Source of the DNA: Leptospira saintgironsiae
GTDB lineage: Bacteria > Spirochaetota > Leptospiria > Leptospirales > Leptospiraceae
Direction: 5' to 3'
Assembly: GCF_002811765.1 (NCBI RefSeq)
Contig: NZ_NPDR01000012.1
Coordinates: 1 to 54,575 of the forward strand
DNA: 54,575 bases
Shown here: piece after piece, positions 1-10,500 of the stretch
Layout: the number at the start of each line of letters is the position of its first letter
Position numbering within the stretch: position 1 is the first letter of the stretch
Notes under the pieces: generated by a model
What the model was told of the DNA's origin: nothing
The model's input: only the letters and a program-made list of their open reading frames with translations
Database searches by the model: none
Translations under genes and position numbers: made by a program

Positions 1-1
1 T

Positions 2-379
2 TTCGGTGGAGTGAGCCTCGAGACCGCAAAGATGAAGATCAAAAAAGACAAACAGGAACTTAGACTACATTTGGAAAGATACGCTTCCAAATTCGGAAGT
101 TATCCTAGCGAAGAGCAAGGTTTAGACGCATTAGTTGAAAGACCAACTAACGGAGAAATCCCTGAAACCTGGATCCCAATGGTAAGCAGTAAAGATTCTA
201 TAAAAGATCCATGGAAAAACCCATACAAACTCAGATTTGATGGAGCTGGTGAGATCCAGATCATTACTTTTGGTCAGGATAAGGCAGAAGGAGGAGAAGG
301 TTTAAACTCGGACTTCGATATCACTAAAGAAGAACAATATCCTGCTCAATTCTCTTCTGCATCCGGCGCTAAAAAATAA
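2..379 (+). CDS. gspG: Type II secretion major pseudopilin GspG, C-terminal part (cut by window edge)
   Basis: The reading frame is open from the left edge, so the N-terminal prepilin peptide and hydrophobic helix lie outside the window. What remains is the globular domain of the major pseudopilin, which polymerises in the periplasm into the short pseudopilus that pushes substrates through the outer-membrane secretin. Recognisable family features are the alpha-helical stretch followed by GSYPSEEQGLDALVE, the PWKNPYKLRF turn and the glycine/aspartate-rich end (GGEGLNSDFD), which in this family forms a calcium site. A GTG at base 11 could be mistaken for a start, but the frame clearly continues upstream. 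It heads a tightly packed series of pseudopilin and assembly genes (GspH to GspN), only 5 bases before the next gene. Confidence 0.9.
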   Translation, partial: FGGVSLETAKMKIKKDKQELRLHLERYASKFGSYPSEEQGLDALVERPTNGEIPETWIPMVSSKDSIKDPWKNPYKLRFDGAGEIQIITFGQDKAEGGEGLNSDFDITKEEQYPAQFSSASGAKK

Positions 380-384
380 ATCAA

Positions 385-954
385 ATGAGCCCGAGAGCGA
401 AAGGCCGGATCCGTTCCGGCTTCACATTGATCGAATTGGGAGTCGCAGTATTCCTGATTGGTGTGATGTTCGCTCTTGTGCTTCCTTCCTTAGTTAATTT
501 ACTCACACCAGGTGCTCAAGAAGAAGCAATGTTACTGCATGACGTTGTGAACTTCTGCTTTCGTAGGGCTAAGATCAACCAAAGAACAGTATATCTTCAG
601 TTGAATGTTGATACTGAAACTTATACAATCTTAGATATGGAAAGAGATGAGACTGGCCTGAAAGAAGTTCCAGTGTTCAAAGACAGAGAACTTCCAAGCT
701 CTTCTGCAATCGTAGATGTGATGGATGGAAGAGGTTATAGATATAATACAGGAAAGATCCGAATTCCATTTTCTCCGATGGCAGTAGCCGAAGATTTCTA
801 CATTCATTTAGGTCCGGATCCAGAGATCACAAGAACACTTATCATCAAACGTTATGGCGGAAAATCTGAAATAGAAGATGGAGAAGTTGTAGTTTCCAAA
901 GAACAATTGGAAGAGTACAAACGTAGCGAGCAATATGGCACGAGTAAGTTTTAA
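385..954 (+). CDS. gspH: Type II secretion minor pseudopilin GspH-like
   Basis: A 189-residue prepilin. The basic leader ends in RSG and is followed by FTLIELGVAVFLIG, so prepilin peptidase should cut after Gly12 and leave Phe1 with the conserved Glu5. One transmembrane helix follows (about residues 13-35). The rest is a variable globular domain. Minor pseudopilins H, I, J and K cap the pseudopilus tip; assignment to GspH rests mainly on its position directly after GspG and before the I, J and K genes, since sequence outside the leader is poorly conserved. It overlaps the next gene by 20 bases, suggesting coupled translation. Confidence 0.8.
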   Translation: MSPRAKGRIRSGFTLIELGVAVFLIGVMFALVLPSLVNLLTPGAQEEAMLLHDVVNFCFRRAKINQRTVYLQLNVDTETYTILDMERDETGLKEVPVFKDRELPSSSAIVDVMDGRGYRYNTGKIRIPFSPMAVAEDFYIHLGPDPEITRTLIIKRYGGKSEIEDGEVVVSKEQLEEYKRSEQYGTSKF

Positions 955-1483
955 GAGAAAAAACCCTCTTAAGAAGAGACAAGGTTTTACTATTTTAGAA
1001 ATGACCTTGGCGTTTGCACTCGCCGCAGGTTGGCTTCTCTATGTACTTATGGTAGTCTCAGAAGGGATACGGCTTAAAAAAGTTGCAGCACTCCAGATAG
1101 AAGCAACTCACCTTGCAAAAATTAAAATGGCACAGATAGATTCTGCCACCATTCTTCAAGCGGATACGAGTTCAGGAGAAATACCAGGTTACAAAGACTG
1201 GAAATTCACTACGATCATCAAAGAAGAAAATTTAGATCTTCTAAAAATGGCAGGAAAAGACAGCGGCAAAAAACCTGAAGATCTACTCGGTGGAACTAAC
1301 TCCAGCATGAACCAGCTCATCGCAAAAAGAACAGGTAATAACCAAGGTTCTGCTACCGGTGGACTTATTGCAGTATTTCATATTTATGTAACGATAGAAT
1401 ATCCTACAGGTGGAAGAGATAACCAAGGAATTCCAGTAAAAGAACAATACACGATCGAGACTTATAAGGCGAGGATGAATTGA
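935..1483 (+). CDS. gspI: Type II secretion minor pseudopilin GspI-like
   Basis: A 182-residue prepilin. A long basic leader (MARVSFKRKNPLKKRQG) precedes FTILEMTLAFALAAG, the cleavage site and start of the membrane helix, with Glu5 present. GspI is the hub of the tip complex with GspJ and GspK. Identification as GspI comes from order in the operon and from the motif; the globular part is divergent. The start lies inside the previous gene (20-base overlap), and the stop is followed after one base by the next start, so the pseudopilin genes form one transcription unit. Confidence 0.75.
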   Translation: MARVSFKRKNPLKKRQGFTILEMTLAFALAAGWLLYVLMVVSEGIRLKKVAALQIEATHLAKIKMAQIDSATILQADTSSGEIPGYKDWKFTTIIKEENLDLLKMAGKDSGKKPEDLLGGTNSSMNQLIAKRTGNNQGSATGGLIAVFHIYVTIEYPTGGRDNQGIPVKEQYTIETYKARMN

Positions 1484-1484
1484 T

Positions 1485-2180
1485 ATGGAACCTTCTTCTA
1501 TACATTCAAAATCTCTTAAGTTACTTCAAAAAAGAAGAAGATCTGGATTTACACTGATCGAATTGACCATTGTAGCAGCATTACTTGGAGTTTTACTCGG
1601 AATGGTATTCGGAACTTATGCTACAATCTTAAAAGTCACTCGTCCAACTTCGAGTGCAGATGGTGTTGATAGGGAAAAAGCAATTTCTGTTATCGAAAAT
1701 ATTAGAAGCACATTGACAATGGCATTCTATTTCCAGACAGAAAAAAATCTGGTCTTTGTAAGCAGAAAGGGACGCAAAGCAGAAGATGGACCAAGACATC
1801 CAGGTGAAAGCACCAAAGATCATTTTATAGTATTCGCGGCAGTTCATCCTAATTCAGAAGAAGTTGCACTTCCTGAAGTAAGAGAAGTAGAATATTATCT
1901 AAAACAAAAAGACGGCACGGATTATTATAAATTAATGAGAAGAGAAGATGAGATAGTAGATCGTTATCCATTCGTAGGCGGACAAGAATACGAATTGTTA
2001 GATAATGTAAAATCTCTCTCCTTTAAATTTTCTAAAACAGGAAAAGAATGGGAAGAAGAATGGGATTCTTTCCAAAGAAAAAGTATCCCACGTCTGATCC
2101 GAATAGAGATCATCGCTAATATGGGAAATAAGGAAAGACGTTTCGAAACTCTTGCCTTCCCAGGGATGCTTCTGAAATGA
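1485..2180 (+). CDS. gspJ: Type II secretion minor pseudopilin GspJ-like
   Basis: A 231-residue prepilin with a 21-residue basic leader ending RRRSG, then FTLIELTIVAALLGVLLG (cleavage after Gly, Glu5 present, one membrane helix). The following domain has the length and beta-rich character usual for GspJ, with a segment reading VREVEYYLK that recalls the pseudopilin core strand. Its end overlaps the next start by four bases (ATGA arrangement). Together with the flanking I and K genes it should form the pseudopilus tip. The letter is set by operon order. Confidence 0.78.
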   Translation: MEPSSIHSKSLKLLQKRRRSGFTLIELTIVAALLGVLLGMVFGTYATILKVTRPTSSADGVDREKAISVIENIRSTLTMAFYFQTEKNLVFVSRKGRKAEDGPRHPGESTKDHFIVFAAVHPNSEEVALPEVREVEYYLKQKDGTDYYKLMRREDEIVDRYPFVGGQEYELLDNVKSLSFKFSKTGKEWEEEWDSFQRKSIPRLIRIEIIANMGNKERRFETLAFPGMLLK

Positions 2181-3307
2181 ATTCGGGTCTTGGCCTAAAA
2201 GGCAGAAGATTTTCCAGAAGAAGAGGAGCAATTGTAATGCTCCTAGTCGGAGGCATTGGTGTAGCTGCATTAACCACTACCTTAGATTTTGCAGAAAGGT
2301 CCATGGCAGAATATAAAATTTCACAAGGAGAAATGTCTGGATTCAAAGCTTCTCTTTTAGCAAAAGCTGGATTCCAAGGAGCCTTGGCAGCACTCAGAAA
2401 AATCCCGGAAGAACAATTATACCAATCTGGAATAGGACTGAATCCACCTCCAGTTCCAATGGGAGGAGGCTGGATCTATTATAAGATCCAGGGAGAAGAT
2501 GGAAAAATTAACTTAAATTCTATCTTCAATGCAGACACAAAAGAATTAAATTTAAGAAACCAAGAAATGGCCCAGAGACTTCTGGAACGTTTGGGAATGA
2601 AGAGGGATCTTTTCAACCCAGTGATCGACTGGTTGGATGATGATAGCCAGGGGAATTTTGAAATTTCATATTATGAAAAACTGACCCCTCCACGAAAGAT
2701 CAAAAACGCATACATGTATTCTCTTTCCGAGCTTACTTCTGTGAAAGGTTTCGATCCTAAAATTGTATATGGCTCCCAAAAACCTCCCGACTATGAACAA
2801 AAGTATTCCAAGGATTTTATGTCCGACGAGGAAAAAAGTCTGATCGGGGAGTCGGATTTCGTTTTGGCAAATAATCTGACCGCATTTGTTCCTTTCCAAA
2901 GAAACTACGATGATAGAATCAACTTGAACGCCGCACCGTACTTCGTTTTAATGTCTCTATCCGATTTTATGAACCGCCAATCTGTTCTTCAGATCATGAA
3001 AATGAAGATCAAAAAGGGCGGCTACCTGAAGGAAATTAAGGATCTGGAAACTATCCCAGAATTCCAGGTACCTTCCGTTGGCGGACTTTCCCTCTACAAA
3101 GAATTAGCAGGAGAAGGAACCGATGTGTCCGGTGGAAGGATCAAAACAAAGGGCGAAATATTTCGGATCAGCGCGGTCGGGGAAGTAGAAAGAAACTATA
3201 ATAGTAAAAAAAGTTCCGATGTTATGAAAGGACCTAAAATTGTACGTAGGATCACCGGAATTTTCGACCTGACCAATAACCTGATGCTATATTATAGAGA
3301 AGATTAA
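2177..3307 (+). CDS. gspK: Type II secretion pseudopilin GspK
   Basis: A 376-residue protein, the large minor pseudopilin. The basic leader RRFSRRRG is followed by AIVMLLVGGIGVAALTT, and as is typical of GspK there is no Glu at position 5. The globular part carries the GspK pattern: GEDGKINLNSIF near residue 110, then a helix-hairpin-helix-like region (VIDWLDDDSQ, SLSELTSVKGFDP) and INLNAAPYFVL near residue 250. GspK sits at the extreme tip of the pseudopilus with I and J. It overlaps GspJ by 4 bases, and its stop shares one base with the next start (3307). Confidence 0.9.
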   Translation: MNSGLGLKGRRFSRRRGAIVMLLVGGIGVAALTTTLDFAERSMAEYKISQGEMSGFKASLLAKAGFQGALAALRKIPEEQLYQSGIGLNPPPVPMGGGWIYYKIQGEDGKINLNSIFNADTKELNLRNQEMAQRLLERLGMKRDLFNPVIDWLDDDSQGNFEISYYEKLTPPRKIKNAYMYSLSELTSVKGFDPKIVYGSQKPPDYEQKYSKDFMSDEEKSLIGESDFVLANNLTAFVPFQRNYDDRINLNAAPYFVLMSLSDFMNRQSVLQIMKMKIKKGGYLKEIKDLETIPEFQVPSVGGLSLYKELAGEGTDVSGGRIKTKGEIFRISAVGEVERNYNSKKSSDVMKGPKIVRRITGIFDLTNNLMLYYRED

Positions 3308-4923
3308 TGTTCTTATACGAAAAGTTTTTAACCGTAGATTACGGTACAAATTCTGTAAAAGGTGTTCTGTTCCAAAGAGTAGCTGGGAACCTGACTCTTC
3401 TTAGAGCAGAGACCATGCCCATCTCCCGAATGGAAGAAAAGGAGTACGAAACAAATGTACTTCGTTTTATAAACACCTATTTTGCAGAAGAACATGCAAT
3501 CGTTCTTTCACTCTCTCTAGACAAACTTTTCGTGAGAGAGATCTCCATTCCATTAACTACCGAAAAAGCTGTAAGAGAAGTAATTCCTTTCGAAATAGAA
3601 AGTAGAGTCCCTTTTCCAATGGAAACTGTCGAAGTGCTTGGTTCTGTTTGGAGAATCGACCAAGACAAATCGGACGTAATCACTTATACCTCTCATCATT
3701 CCGAGTTTGATACGTTAGCTTCTCCATTTTTGGAATCCAGTCTTGTGTTTCGCGGGATTTTTGTGGATTCGGTATGTTTGGGTTCTATTATATCTAAACA
3801 TTTACATAAAGAGATACAATTCGCAAACGTTGCTCAGTTAGATATCGGCGGCAAAAAATCCATCTTAAACGTGACTAAAGATGGAAAGATAGCACATACA
3901 CGTTTTCTTTCTGTAGGCGGGGATATTCTTACAGAAGAAATTTCTAAAGCATTAAAGATACCTAAAGATAAAGCAGAAGCATTAAAGACAAGTATCCAAT
4001 TTGAACCTTTCCATACTCCAGAAGATGGTTTGAATTTATTTGCAAAAGAATACAAACTCAAAATTGCAGATATCAAAAAGGCATTTGCAATTTCCCAGGA
4101 ATTTTTCACATCCTTAAGCGAAGAAGTTCGCAGAAGTTTTCTATCATTAGAGGAAACAGAAAGACCGGAAGTAGTATATCTTTCAGGAGAAGGAAGTAAA
4201 GTCAGAGACTTAGAATCCTTTATAGGAGAAAACCTTGGGATCCAAGCCAGAAGATACGATTTCTTAAGTGCAGATCCTGATAGATTCGCTACCTGCTATG
4301 GGATGGCTTATCATCTAATCCAATCTAAAAAAGCTAAAATAGACTTTTTAGAAACTCCTTATGTAAAAAGGCTTAATAAAAACTTATTCGATATAAGTAT
4401 ATTTAAACCTCATATTATTTTAAGTTCAGTGTCTTTTGTACTTTTGATCGGAGTATTTTTCTTAGGGATTATTTCTGATAAAAGAAAACTCGCAGCTGCC
4501 AATAAGATCCTGGCTGAAAAAGTAAAATCAAGTACTGGATCCAGTGTACCTTCCAGCAGAGATCCTCTAGAATTTGCAAAAAGTCTGAGAGATGGCGCAG
4601 AAAGAAAAACTGAACTATATAGAAAATACCTTTCTAAACCAAGCGTGTTAGACGTATTACATGAAATTTCCTTAAAGTTCCCTGATCCAGGGATGCAACC
4701 TTTCTTATTCCAAAGTATCACTTATGATAACGGTTCTGTTTCCATCCAAGGTGCAGTAAACGAGATCTCAGAAATCGGAAAAGTACAGGATTCTTTGGCC
4801 CGTTCTCCAATGTTCAAAAACGTAAAATTAGATAGTAACCGTCCAAACTTCGGACTCAAAACATTTAAAGTTTCCTTTGTGATTAAAATGGAGGTGACCT
4901 CTAAAATCGAAGAAAACGATTAA
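3307..4923 (+). CDS. gspL: Type II secretion inner-membrane assembly protein GspL (PilM-like actin fold)
   Basis: A 538-residue bitopic protein. Residues 1 to about 350 form an actin-like/PilM-like cytoplasmic domain: an N-terminal phosphate-1-like loop VDYGTNSVKGVLF, a central AQLDIGGKKSIL strand and YLSGEGSKV. A single transmembrane segment (about 365-387, ILSSVSFVLLIGVFFLG) leads to a periplasmic ferredoxin-like domain. GspL links the GspE ATPase to the inner-membrane platform and pairs with GspM, which is the next gene. The gene starts on the last base of gspK, so translation is probably coupled. Confidence 0.85.
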   Translation: MFLYEKFLTVDYGTNSVKGVLFQRVAGNLTLLRAETMPISRMEEKEYETNVLRFINTYFAEEHAIVLSLSLDKLFVREISIPLTTEKAVREVIPFEIESRVPFPMETVEVLGSVWRIDQDKSDVITYTSHHSEFDTLASPFLESSLVFRGIFVDSVCLGSIISKHLHKEIQFANVAQLDIGGKKSILNVTKDGKIAHTRFLSVGGDILTEEISKALKIPKDKAEALKTSIQFEPFHTPEDGLNLFAKEYKLKIADIKKAFAISQEFFTSLSEEVRRSFLSLEETERPEVVYLSGEGSKVRDLESFIGENLGIQARRYDFLSADPDRFATCYGMAYHLIQSKKAKIDFLETPYVKRLNKNLFDISIFKPHIILSSVSFVLLIGVFFLGIISDKRKLAAANKILAEKVKSSTGSSVPSSRDPLEFAKSLRDGAERKTELYRKYLSKPSVLDVLHEISLKFPDPGMQPFLFQSITYDNGSVSIQGAVNEISEIGKVQDSLARSPMFKNVKLDSNRPNFGLKTFKVSFVIKMEVTSKIEEND

Positions 4924-4935
4924 GAGGGATCGTCT

Positions 4936-5466
4936 ATGTGGCAAAAATTACAACCTAGGGAAAAACTTCTATTAGTCATCGCTGCGGGACTCATCCTATT
5001 TCTGTTAGTATTCTTGGTAGTCCGCAAAATTTACAGATTAAGGACTGATCTTTCTGAAACAGTAAACAATACTCCTGGACTTGTTGCACAGTTAGACAAA
5101 ACAATCTCAGATTATTTATTTTTCAGATCTCTGGAAAATGTGAACACTGGAGAAAATGATCAAAGCGCATTTGCAGCAAAGTTGGAGAGAATTTTTTCAG
5201 ATAACGGGGTAAAGGATAGAATTTCCACAATGCGACCTATCCCTGCAAAAGCGATCGACAAGGGAAAATACCAGGTAATCGTTTTCGAAGTAAATTTAAG
5301 AGGTGTTCCTCTTGAAAACGTTATGTCAGTATTATATGATATAGATAAGGGTAATAAGGTAAATGCAAGGGTGGAATATTTCCAGACTAACAAACCTTAC
5401 CAAGATAAAAATACCTACGACGTGAACATGAAAATTGCGGCTTATAGTGTCGCTCCTGGAAAATAA
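4936..5466 (+). CDS. gspM: Type II secretion inner-membrane protein GspM-like
   Basis: A 176-residue protein with a short cytoplasmic start (MWQKLQPREKLLL), one transmembrane helix (about 12-30) and a coiled plus alpha/beta periplasmic domain. This layout, including the PREK motif before the helix and the position after gspL, is that of GspM, the partner of GspL in the inner-membrane platform. Sequence similarity in this family is weak, so the assignment relies on architecture and order. It starts 12 bases after gspL. Confidence 0.75.
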   Translation: MWQKLQPREKLLLVIAAGLILFLLVFLVVRKIYRLRTDLSETVNNTPGLVAQLDKTISDYLFFRSLENVNTGENDQSAFAAKLERIFSDNGVKDRISTMRPIPAKAIDKGKYQVIVFEVNLRGVPLENVMSVLYDIDKGNKVNARVEYFQTNKPYQDKNTYDVNMKIAAYSVAPGK

Positions 5467-5467
5467 G

Positions 5468-6427
5468 ATGGCTCGCGCAAAAAAGATAGAAATAGAAGAA
5501 GAGGACGAACTAATCTCCAACGAGGAAGAAGAATTCCTTACGATGGAATTGGAGGAATTGCCTCTCGAAGAAGAGGAGGAAGATACTCCCAGATTTTCTC
5601 TCAAACAAAAACTTATACTGATCGGAAGTGGACTCAGTTCTTTTCTTCTTTTTTTGATCCTATTATTCCCTTACGAAAATATTGTCCGCCAGTTAATGAA
5701 TTCCTCCTCAGGGCAGCCAAGCAGCGTATTTTTTAACGAGTTATCCGTTTCGGTTCTGCTCGGAAAAGTTTCTGTAAAATCCATGGAAATCATGGGTCAA
5801 ACATTCAAGATCAGATCTAAAGATGCTCAGATCAAGGCTGGACTTTTTTCCTTATTAAGAAAAAAGGTAAACGGCGATTTCGAAATTGAAGAATTAGAAC
5901 TAGACTACGACGGCCAAACTATAGGAAACATAGGGGAGTTAGAAGGTCATTTGCAGTTGGACTCATTAAGCGTCCCTGCCAGCAGATTCGGCGGAGCATT
6001 CTCTCTCAAAATGCCAGAAGGAAAATTCGGGTCTTTCCCGAATCTTCCTGAAATTCCTTTTATAGGAAAAATAGAAAACTTTTTCATAAATAAGATACTC
6101 ATTACTTCCAGAATTGACCAAGGAATGGTAGAGTTCGAAGAATTTATAATAGATACATCCGTCGCAAGGTTGGATCTTCACGGAAATCTCAGACTTTCGG
6201 ATTCACTTCCTAATTCTCAATTAAACCTAAGAGTTTGTTTTGAGTTAGAAAGGAATTTTGCCTCTGCTGCAGAAAACCAGATCATTGTAGGTGCATTGGA
6301 TCTTTTAGAAAAAGGTGGAAGTGGGAAATGTATCCCAATCACTGGAACTTTCCAAAGACCTGAATTTAAGATCCCTGGCTTAAACGCTCCGGCAGCAGGG
6401 GGTTTACCAGGAACTCCAGCTCCTTAA
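5468..6427 (+). CDS. gspN: Type II secretion GspN-like protein
   Basis: A 319-residue protein if started at the ATG at 5468, one base after the gspM stop; an in-frame TTG at 5435 inside gspM is less likely. A very acidic N-terminus (runs of Glu, about residues 1-45) precedes one transmembrane segment (LIGSGLSSFLLFLILLFPY). The periplasmic part looks like the AsmA/GspN-type repeat beta structure (LHGNLRLSDSL, IEELELDYDGQ). It ends in a Pro/Gly/Ala-rich tail. GspN is a non-essential accessory subunit in many secretons; here it is the last recognisable gene of the operon. The highly acidic cytoplasmic tail is unusual for the family. Confidence 0.7.
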   Translation: MARAKKIEIEEEDELISNEEEEFLTMELEELPLEEEEEDTPRFSLKQKLILIGSGLSSFLLFLILLFPYENIVRQLMNSSSGQPSSVFFNELSVSVLLGKVSVKSMEIMGQTFKIRSKDAQIKAGLFSLLRKKVNGDFEIEELELDYDGQTIGNIGELEGHLQLDSLSVPASRFGGAFSLKMPEGKFGSFPNLPEIPFIGKIENFFINKILITSRIDQGMVEFEEFIIDTSVARLDLHGNLRLSDSLPNSQLNLRVCFELERNFASAAENQIIVGALDLLEKGGSGKCIPITGTFQRPEFKIPGLNAPAAGGLPGTPAP

Positions 6428-6442
6428 CTAGTTTAATTTCCA

Positions 6443-7483
6443 ATGCTTCCTGCACTGGTACTTCTATTCTTCGGATCAATATTGGCGTTTTGGGTCAGTA
6501 CGATATGTGGGGGAGGAGCCAGTTTAATATTAATTCCTATACTAACTAGTTTATTAACCCCTTCCATAGTTCCATTTGCTTTAACTCTCGGAACAGCTTC
6601 CAATTCGGCATCTAGAATTATAGTATTTAGAAAGAGTATCGATTGGAAAATTTTTTATTGGTTCGTTCCTTTTTCGATACCTGCGGTTCTATTAGGTGCA
6701 TGGCTCATAAAGTTTTTAAACCCGATTTATCTACAGTTATCCGTTTCACTTTTCCTTTTAGCAAATCTCCCTGAAATTTTCCAATCAAAGGCGGACCATG
6801 AAACAAAGGAGAAACCGTATTCGAACGTAATCATAGCAATACTTGGATTTTTTTCCGGCCTCGTATCCGGGATCACCGGAGCAATCGGACTGATATTCAA
6901 TAGGTTTTACTTAAATTATGGACTGAAAAAAGAGGAGATAGTCGCCACAAGAGCGGCAAACGAATTATTTCTTCATTTATTCAAACTTGCTGTTTATATA
7001 GCCTTAGGATTTTATTCCGAATCTGCAATCTATATCGGTGTTTCGATCGCGTTTGCTTCTATCATATCCTCATTTTCCATAAAATATATCTTACCTTATA
7101 TAAGTGATCTTGCTTTTAAAAGAATAGGATATATATCCATGGTAATAGCCGGAATATTTCTTTTTTCCAATTCAATAAACAAGATCATCGATCAGGATCA
7201 TATCTCCGTTTCCACTTCATGGGTAATCCGAGAACAAGAAACAAGGATCAAATGGAGAGAAAGTAATTTTGTTCTGGAATATTCATGGGAAGAAGGATTA
7301 GAAATTGAGAGACCAATTCTTCCACAAGAATTACCCGATAACTTGAAATTAAAATATGAGTCAATGACCAAGGAGTATGATAAAGTACTGGTCGAAAAAG
7401 TTTTCCGATTCAGAGAACCAATCAGTTATGAATTCTATTGTTATAAACAAGATAATATAACGAAATTTGAATTTTCCGAATAA
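6443..7483 (+). CDS. TSUP-family (TauE/SafE) membrane permease with a C-terminal soluble extension
   Basis: A 346-residue protein. The first about 250 residues hold eight or so hydrophobic helices with the family signatures near the start of each half (STICGGGASLILIPIL at about 19-34; GFFSGLVSGITGAIGL at about 135-150). TSUP proteins move small sulfur or organic anions (sulfite, sulfoacetate, thiosulfate) across the inner membrane; the substrate cannot be told. Residues from about 255 to 346 form a hydrophilic tail rich in Glu, Lys and Trp that normal TSUP permeases lack. It starts 15 bases after gspN with no clear Shine-Dalgarno site and is followed by a terminator shared with the convergent nrdJ. 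Confidence 0.8.
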   Translation: MLPALVLLFFGSILAFWVSTICGGGASLILIPILTSLLTPSIVPFALTLGTASNSASRIIVFRKSIDWKIFYWFVPFSIPAVLLGAWLIKFLNPIYLQLSVSLFLLANLPEIFQSKADHETKEKPYSNVIIAILGFFSGLVSGITGAIGLIFNRFYLNYGLKKEEIVATRAANELFLHLFKLAVYIALGFYSESAIYIGVSIAFASIISSFSIKYILPYISDLAFKRIGYISMVIAGIFLFSNSINKIIDQDHISVSTSWVIREQETRIKWRESNFVLEYSWEEGLEIERPILPQELPDNLKLKYESMTKEYDKVLVEKVFRFREPISYEFYCYKQDNITKFEFSE

Positions 7484-7530
7484 GATAGATCATCGTAAAT
7501 TTTACAGTAAACATATCGATTGAAGATATA

Positions 7531-7566
7531 AAAAAACCTCGAATGAATCATCATCCGAGGTTTTTC
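7531..7566. terminator. Bidirectional rho-independent terminator
   Basis: Inverted repeat AAAAACCTCG (7532-7541) and CGAGGTTTTT (7556-7565) with a 14-base loop. The A-run before and T-run after the stem let it work for both the permease gene ending at 7483 and the convergent nrdJ ending at 7594. Confidence 0.85.
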
Positions 7567-7593
7567 TTTTTATCCAGACTGGAACTCTTTAGA

Positions 7594-10500
7594 TCAAGAG
7601 CATCCAGTGGTTGCCCCGCAGGACATACATTTCAGACAGGAACCGTTTCTTACCATCTCGAAAGATCCACATTCTGTGCAGGAATCTCCAGTATAACCTT
7701 TGATCCTTGCCATTTTGATCTCTTCCATCAGAGCAATTCCTGAGGTAGGCTTCTCTGTCCTCATCATCTGAGAGTAGGAAATTGTTTCCGGCTCGGAAGC
7801 AGGAGCAGTTTCCACTACTGCAGAAGCTACTGGTTGAACAGGTGCCTTAGATTGGATGGACTCAGAAGATTTTCTGGATCCGATCTCGTCTCCTCTTAGA
7901 TCTTCAGGAGCTACTTGGCCAAGGTCATATCTTCCCAGATAAGTGATCGCAAGTTCTCTGAAGATGAAATCGATTACGGAAGTACTCATTTTGATATGTT
8001 TATTTCCGGTAACGATACCATTTGGCTCGAATTTGAAGAATGTGAATGCATCCACAAACTCTTCTAATGGAACTCCATGTTGTAGACCTAAAGATACGGA
8101 AATCGCGAATGCGTTCATCAAACTTCTGAACGCTGCACCTTCTTTGTGCATATCCACGAAGATCTCTCCGAGTTGCCCATCTTCATATTCACCAGTTCTT
8201 AAATAAACTTTGTGACCGCCAACAACTGCTTTTTGAGTATATCCGGCTCTTCTGTTAGGAAGTTTACGTCTATGAGAGATATATTTATAAACGATCTTTT
8301 CTGCAAATTGAGAAGGATCTTTAGCAACCGCAGCTTCTGCGATCTCTTCTTGTTCTTCTAACTCGATTCCATTTAGAAGTTCTAATACAGAGTTCAAAGG
8401 CTGAGAAAGTTTAGATCCGTCACGGTAAAGTGCATTCGCTTTTACCATCATCTTCCAAGAGATATAGTATGCGTTTTTGATATCTTCAATAGTTGCATCT
8501 TCTGGAAGGTTGATCGTCTTAGAGATCGCACCGCTGATGAAAGGCTGAGCTGCAGCCATAGTGCGGATATGAGACTCATAAGAAAGATAACGTTTTCCGT
8601 ATTTACCACATTTGTTCGCACAATCGAATACAGGGTAATCTTTCTCTTTTAAGTAAGGAGCGTTCTCGATGGTCATTGTTCCACAAACATAATCATTTGC
8701 TTTATTGATCTCATCTTTAGAGAAACCTAAATGTTCGAGCAAATTGAATGTGAAAGAATCATAAGTTTCTTTTGCGATCCCTAAGTTCTTTTGTAAGAAA
8801 TTCTCACCTAAGTTAAACTTATTGAATGCAAAATTAATATCAAACGCGTAAGGAAGAGAAGCTTCTACTTTTTCCAAAATTTCGTTCGTGAAACCTTTTT
8901 CTTTCAAGCTTTGTGTATTGATTACAGGAGCTCCGTTTAAGGTAGCATGTCCTTTACAATAATTCACGATAGATTCGATCTCAGAAGGAGAGTATCCAAG
9001 TTTACGAAGAGCCAAAGGAACGGATTGGTTGATAATTTTGAAATAACCACCGCCCGCTAATTTTTTGAATTTCACCAAAGCGAAATCAGGCTCGATACCA
9101 GTAGTATCACAATCCATTACAAGACCGATAGTTCCTGTTGGTGCGATTACTGTAACTTGTGCGTTTCTGTATCCATGAGCTTCTCCTAAAGAAACTGCAT
9201 TATCAGAATCTTCTTGAGCTGCTTTCAAAAGGTAAGAAGGGCAGTATGCAGGATCAATTCCTACAGGAGTGATAGTTAAACCTTCGTAATCTTCAGAAGG
9301 AACATTATATGCCGCTCTTTTGTGGTTTCTTAGAACTCTAAGCATATGCTTTTTGTTCTTCTCATAACCAGGGAATGGTCCGAGTTCTTTTGCCATTTCC
9401 GCAGAAGTAGCATAAGCGGTCATATGCATGATAGAAGTGATGGCACCAGTGATCGCCATTGCTTCCTTAGAATCATAAGGAATTCCCATGATCATCAATG
9501 CGGAACCAAGGTTTGCGTATCCGAGTCCAAGAGTTCTGAACTTATAAGAAAGTTCTGCAATCTCTCTGGAAGGGAACTGAGCCATGGTCACGGAAATCTC
9601 AAGAATGATTGTCCAAAGACGGCAAAGATAACGGAAACTTTCTACATCGAAAACAAGAGTTTCAGGATCTACAAATTTCTGTAAGTTCGCAGAAGCCAAG
9701 TTACATGCAGTATTGTCCAAGAACATATACTCTGAACATGGGTTGGAAGCATTAATGTTTCCATCTTCAGGACAAGTATGCCATTCGTTGATGGTAGTAT
9801 GATACTGTGTTCCAGGGTCAGCAGAAGACCAAGCTGCAAAAGAAATTCTATCCCAAAGATCTCTTGCTCTGATGGTTTTTGCAGGTTTAGCAGCTCTTTT
9901 TTCTTTGAGAGCTTTTTCCTTTTCAGTTCTGTTATATAAATGCCAAGGAAGATCTTGTTCTACAGCATTCATGAACTCATTCGGAAGACGAACTGAGTTA
10001 TTACTATTCTGTCCAGAAACAGTATTATATGCTTCTGATTGCCAATCTGTGGTTAACTCTTCGAAAATGAGTTCTTTATAACCTTGTCTAGCAAGATCGA
10101 TCACTCTCTTGATATAATTATCAGGAATTAAAACTTTCTTAGCTTCTACGATAGTTTTTTTAAGAGCGGAGTTCTTTTTAGGTTCGAAACGATCCTCTCC
10201 CTCCATCTCGTAACAAGCTTTCATGATCGCATTTAGATGTCTGTTGTTCAGAATGGAGCCGGTTACTAGAGAAGCTACTTTCTTCTCTTCTTCTACTTTC
10301 CAATCTACGAAACGATCGATATCCGGATGATCTACATCCAAACATACCATTTTAGCAGCACGACGAGTGGTTCCACCAGACTTGATCGCACCAGCAGCAC
10401 GGTCTCCGATCTTTAAGAAACTCATTAAACCGGAACTTTTTCCTCCGCCAGAAAGGGATTCGTTTTCCGCTCTCAGGTTAGAGAAGTTGGTTCCTGTTCC

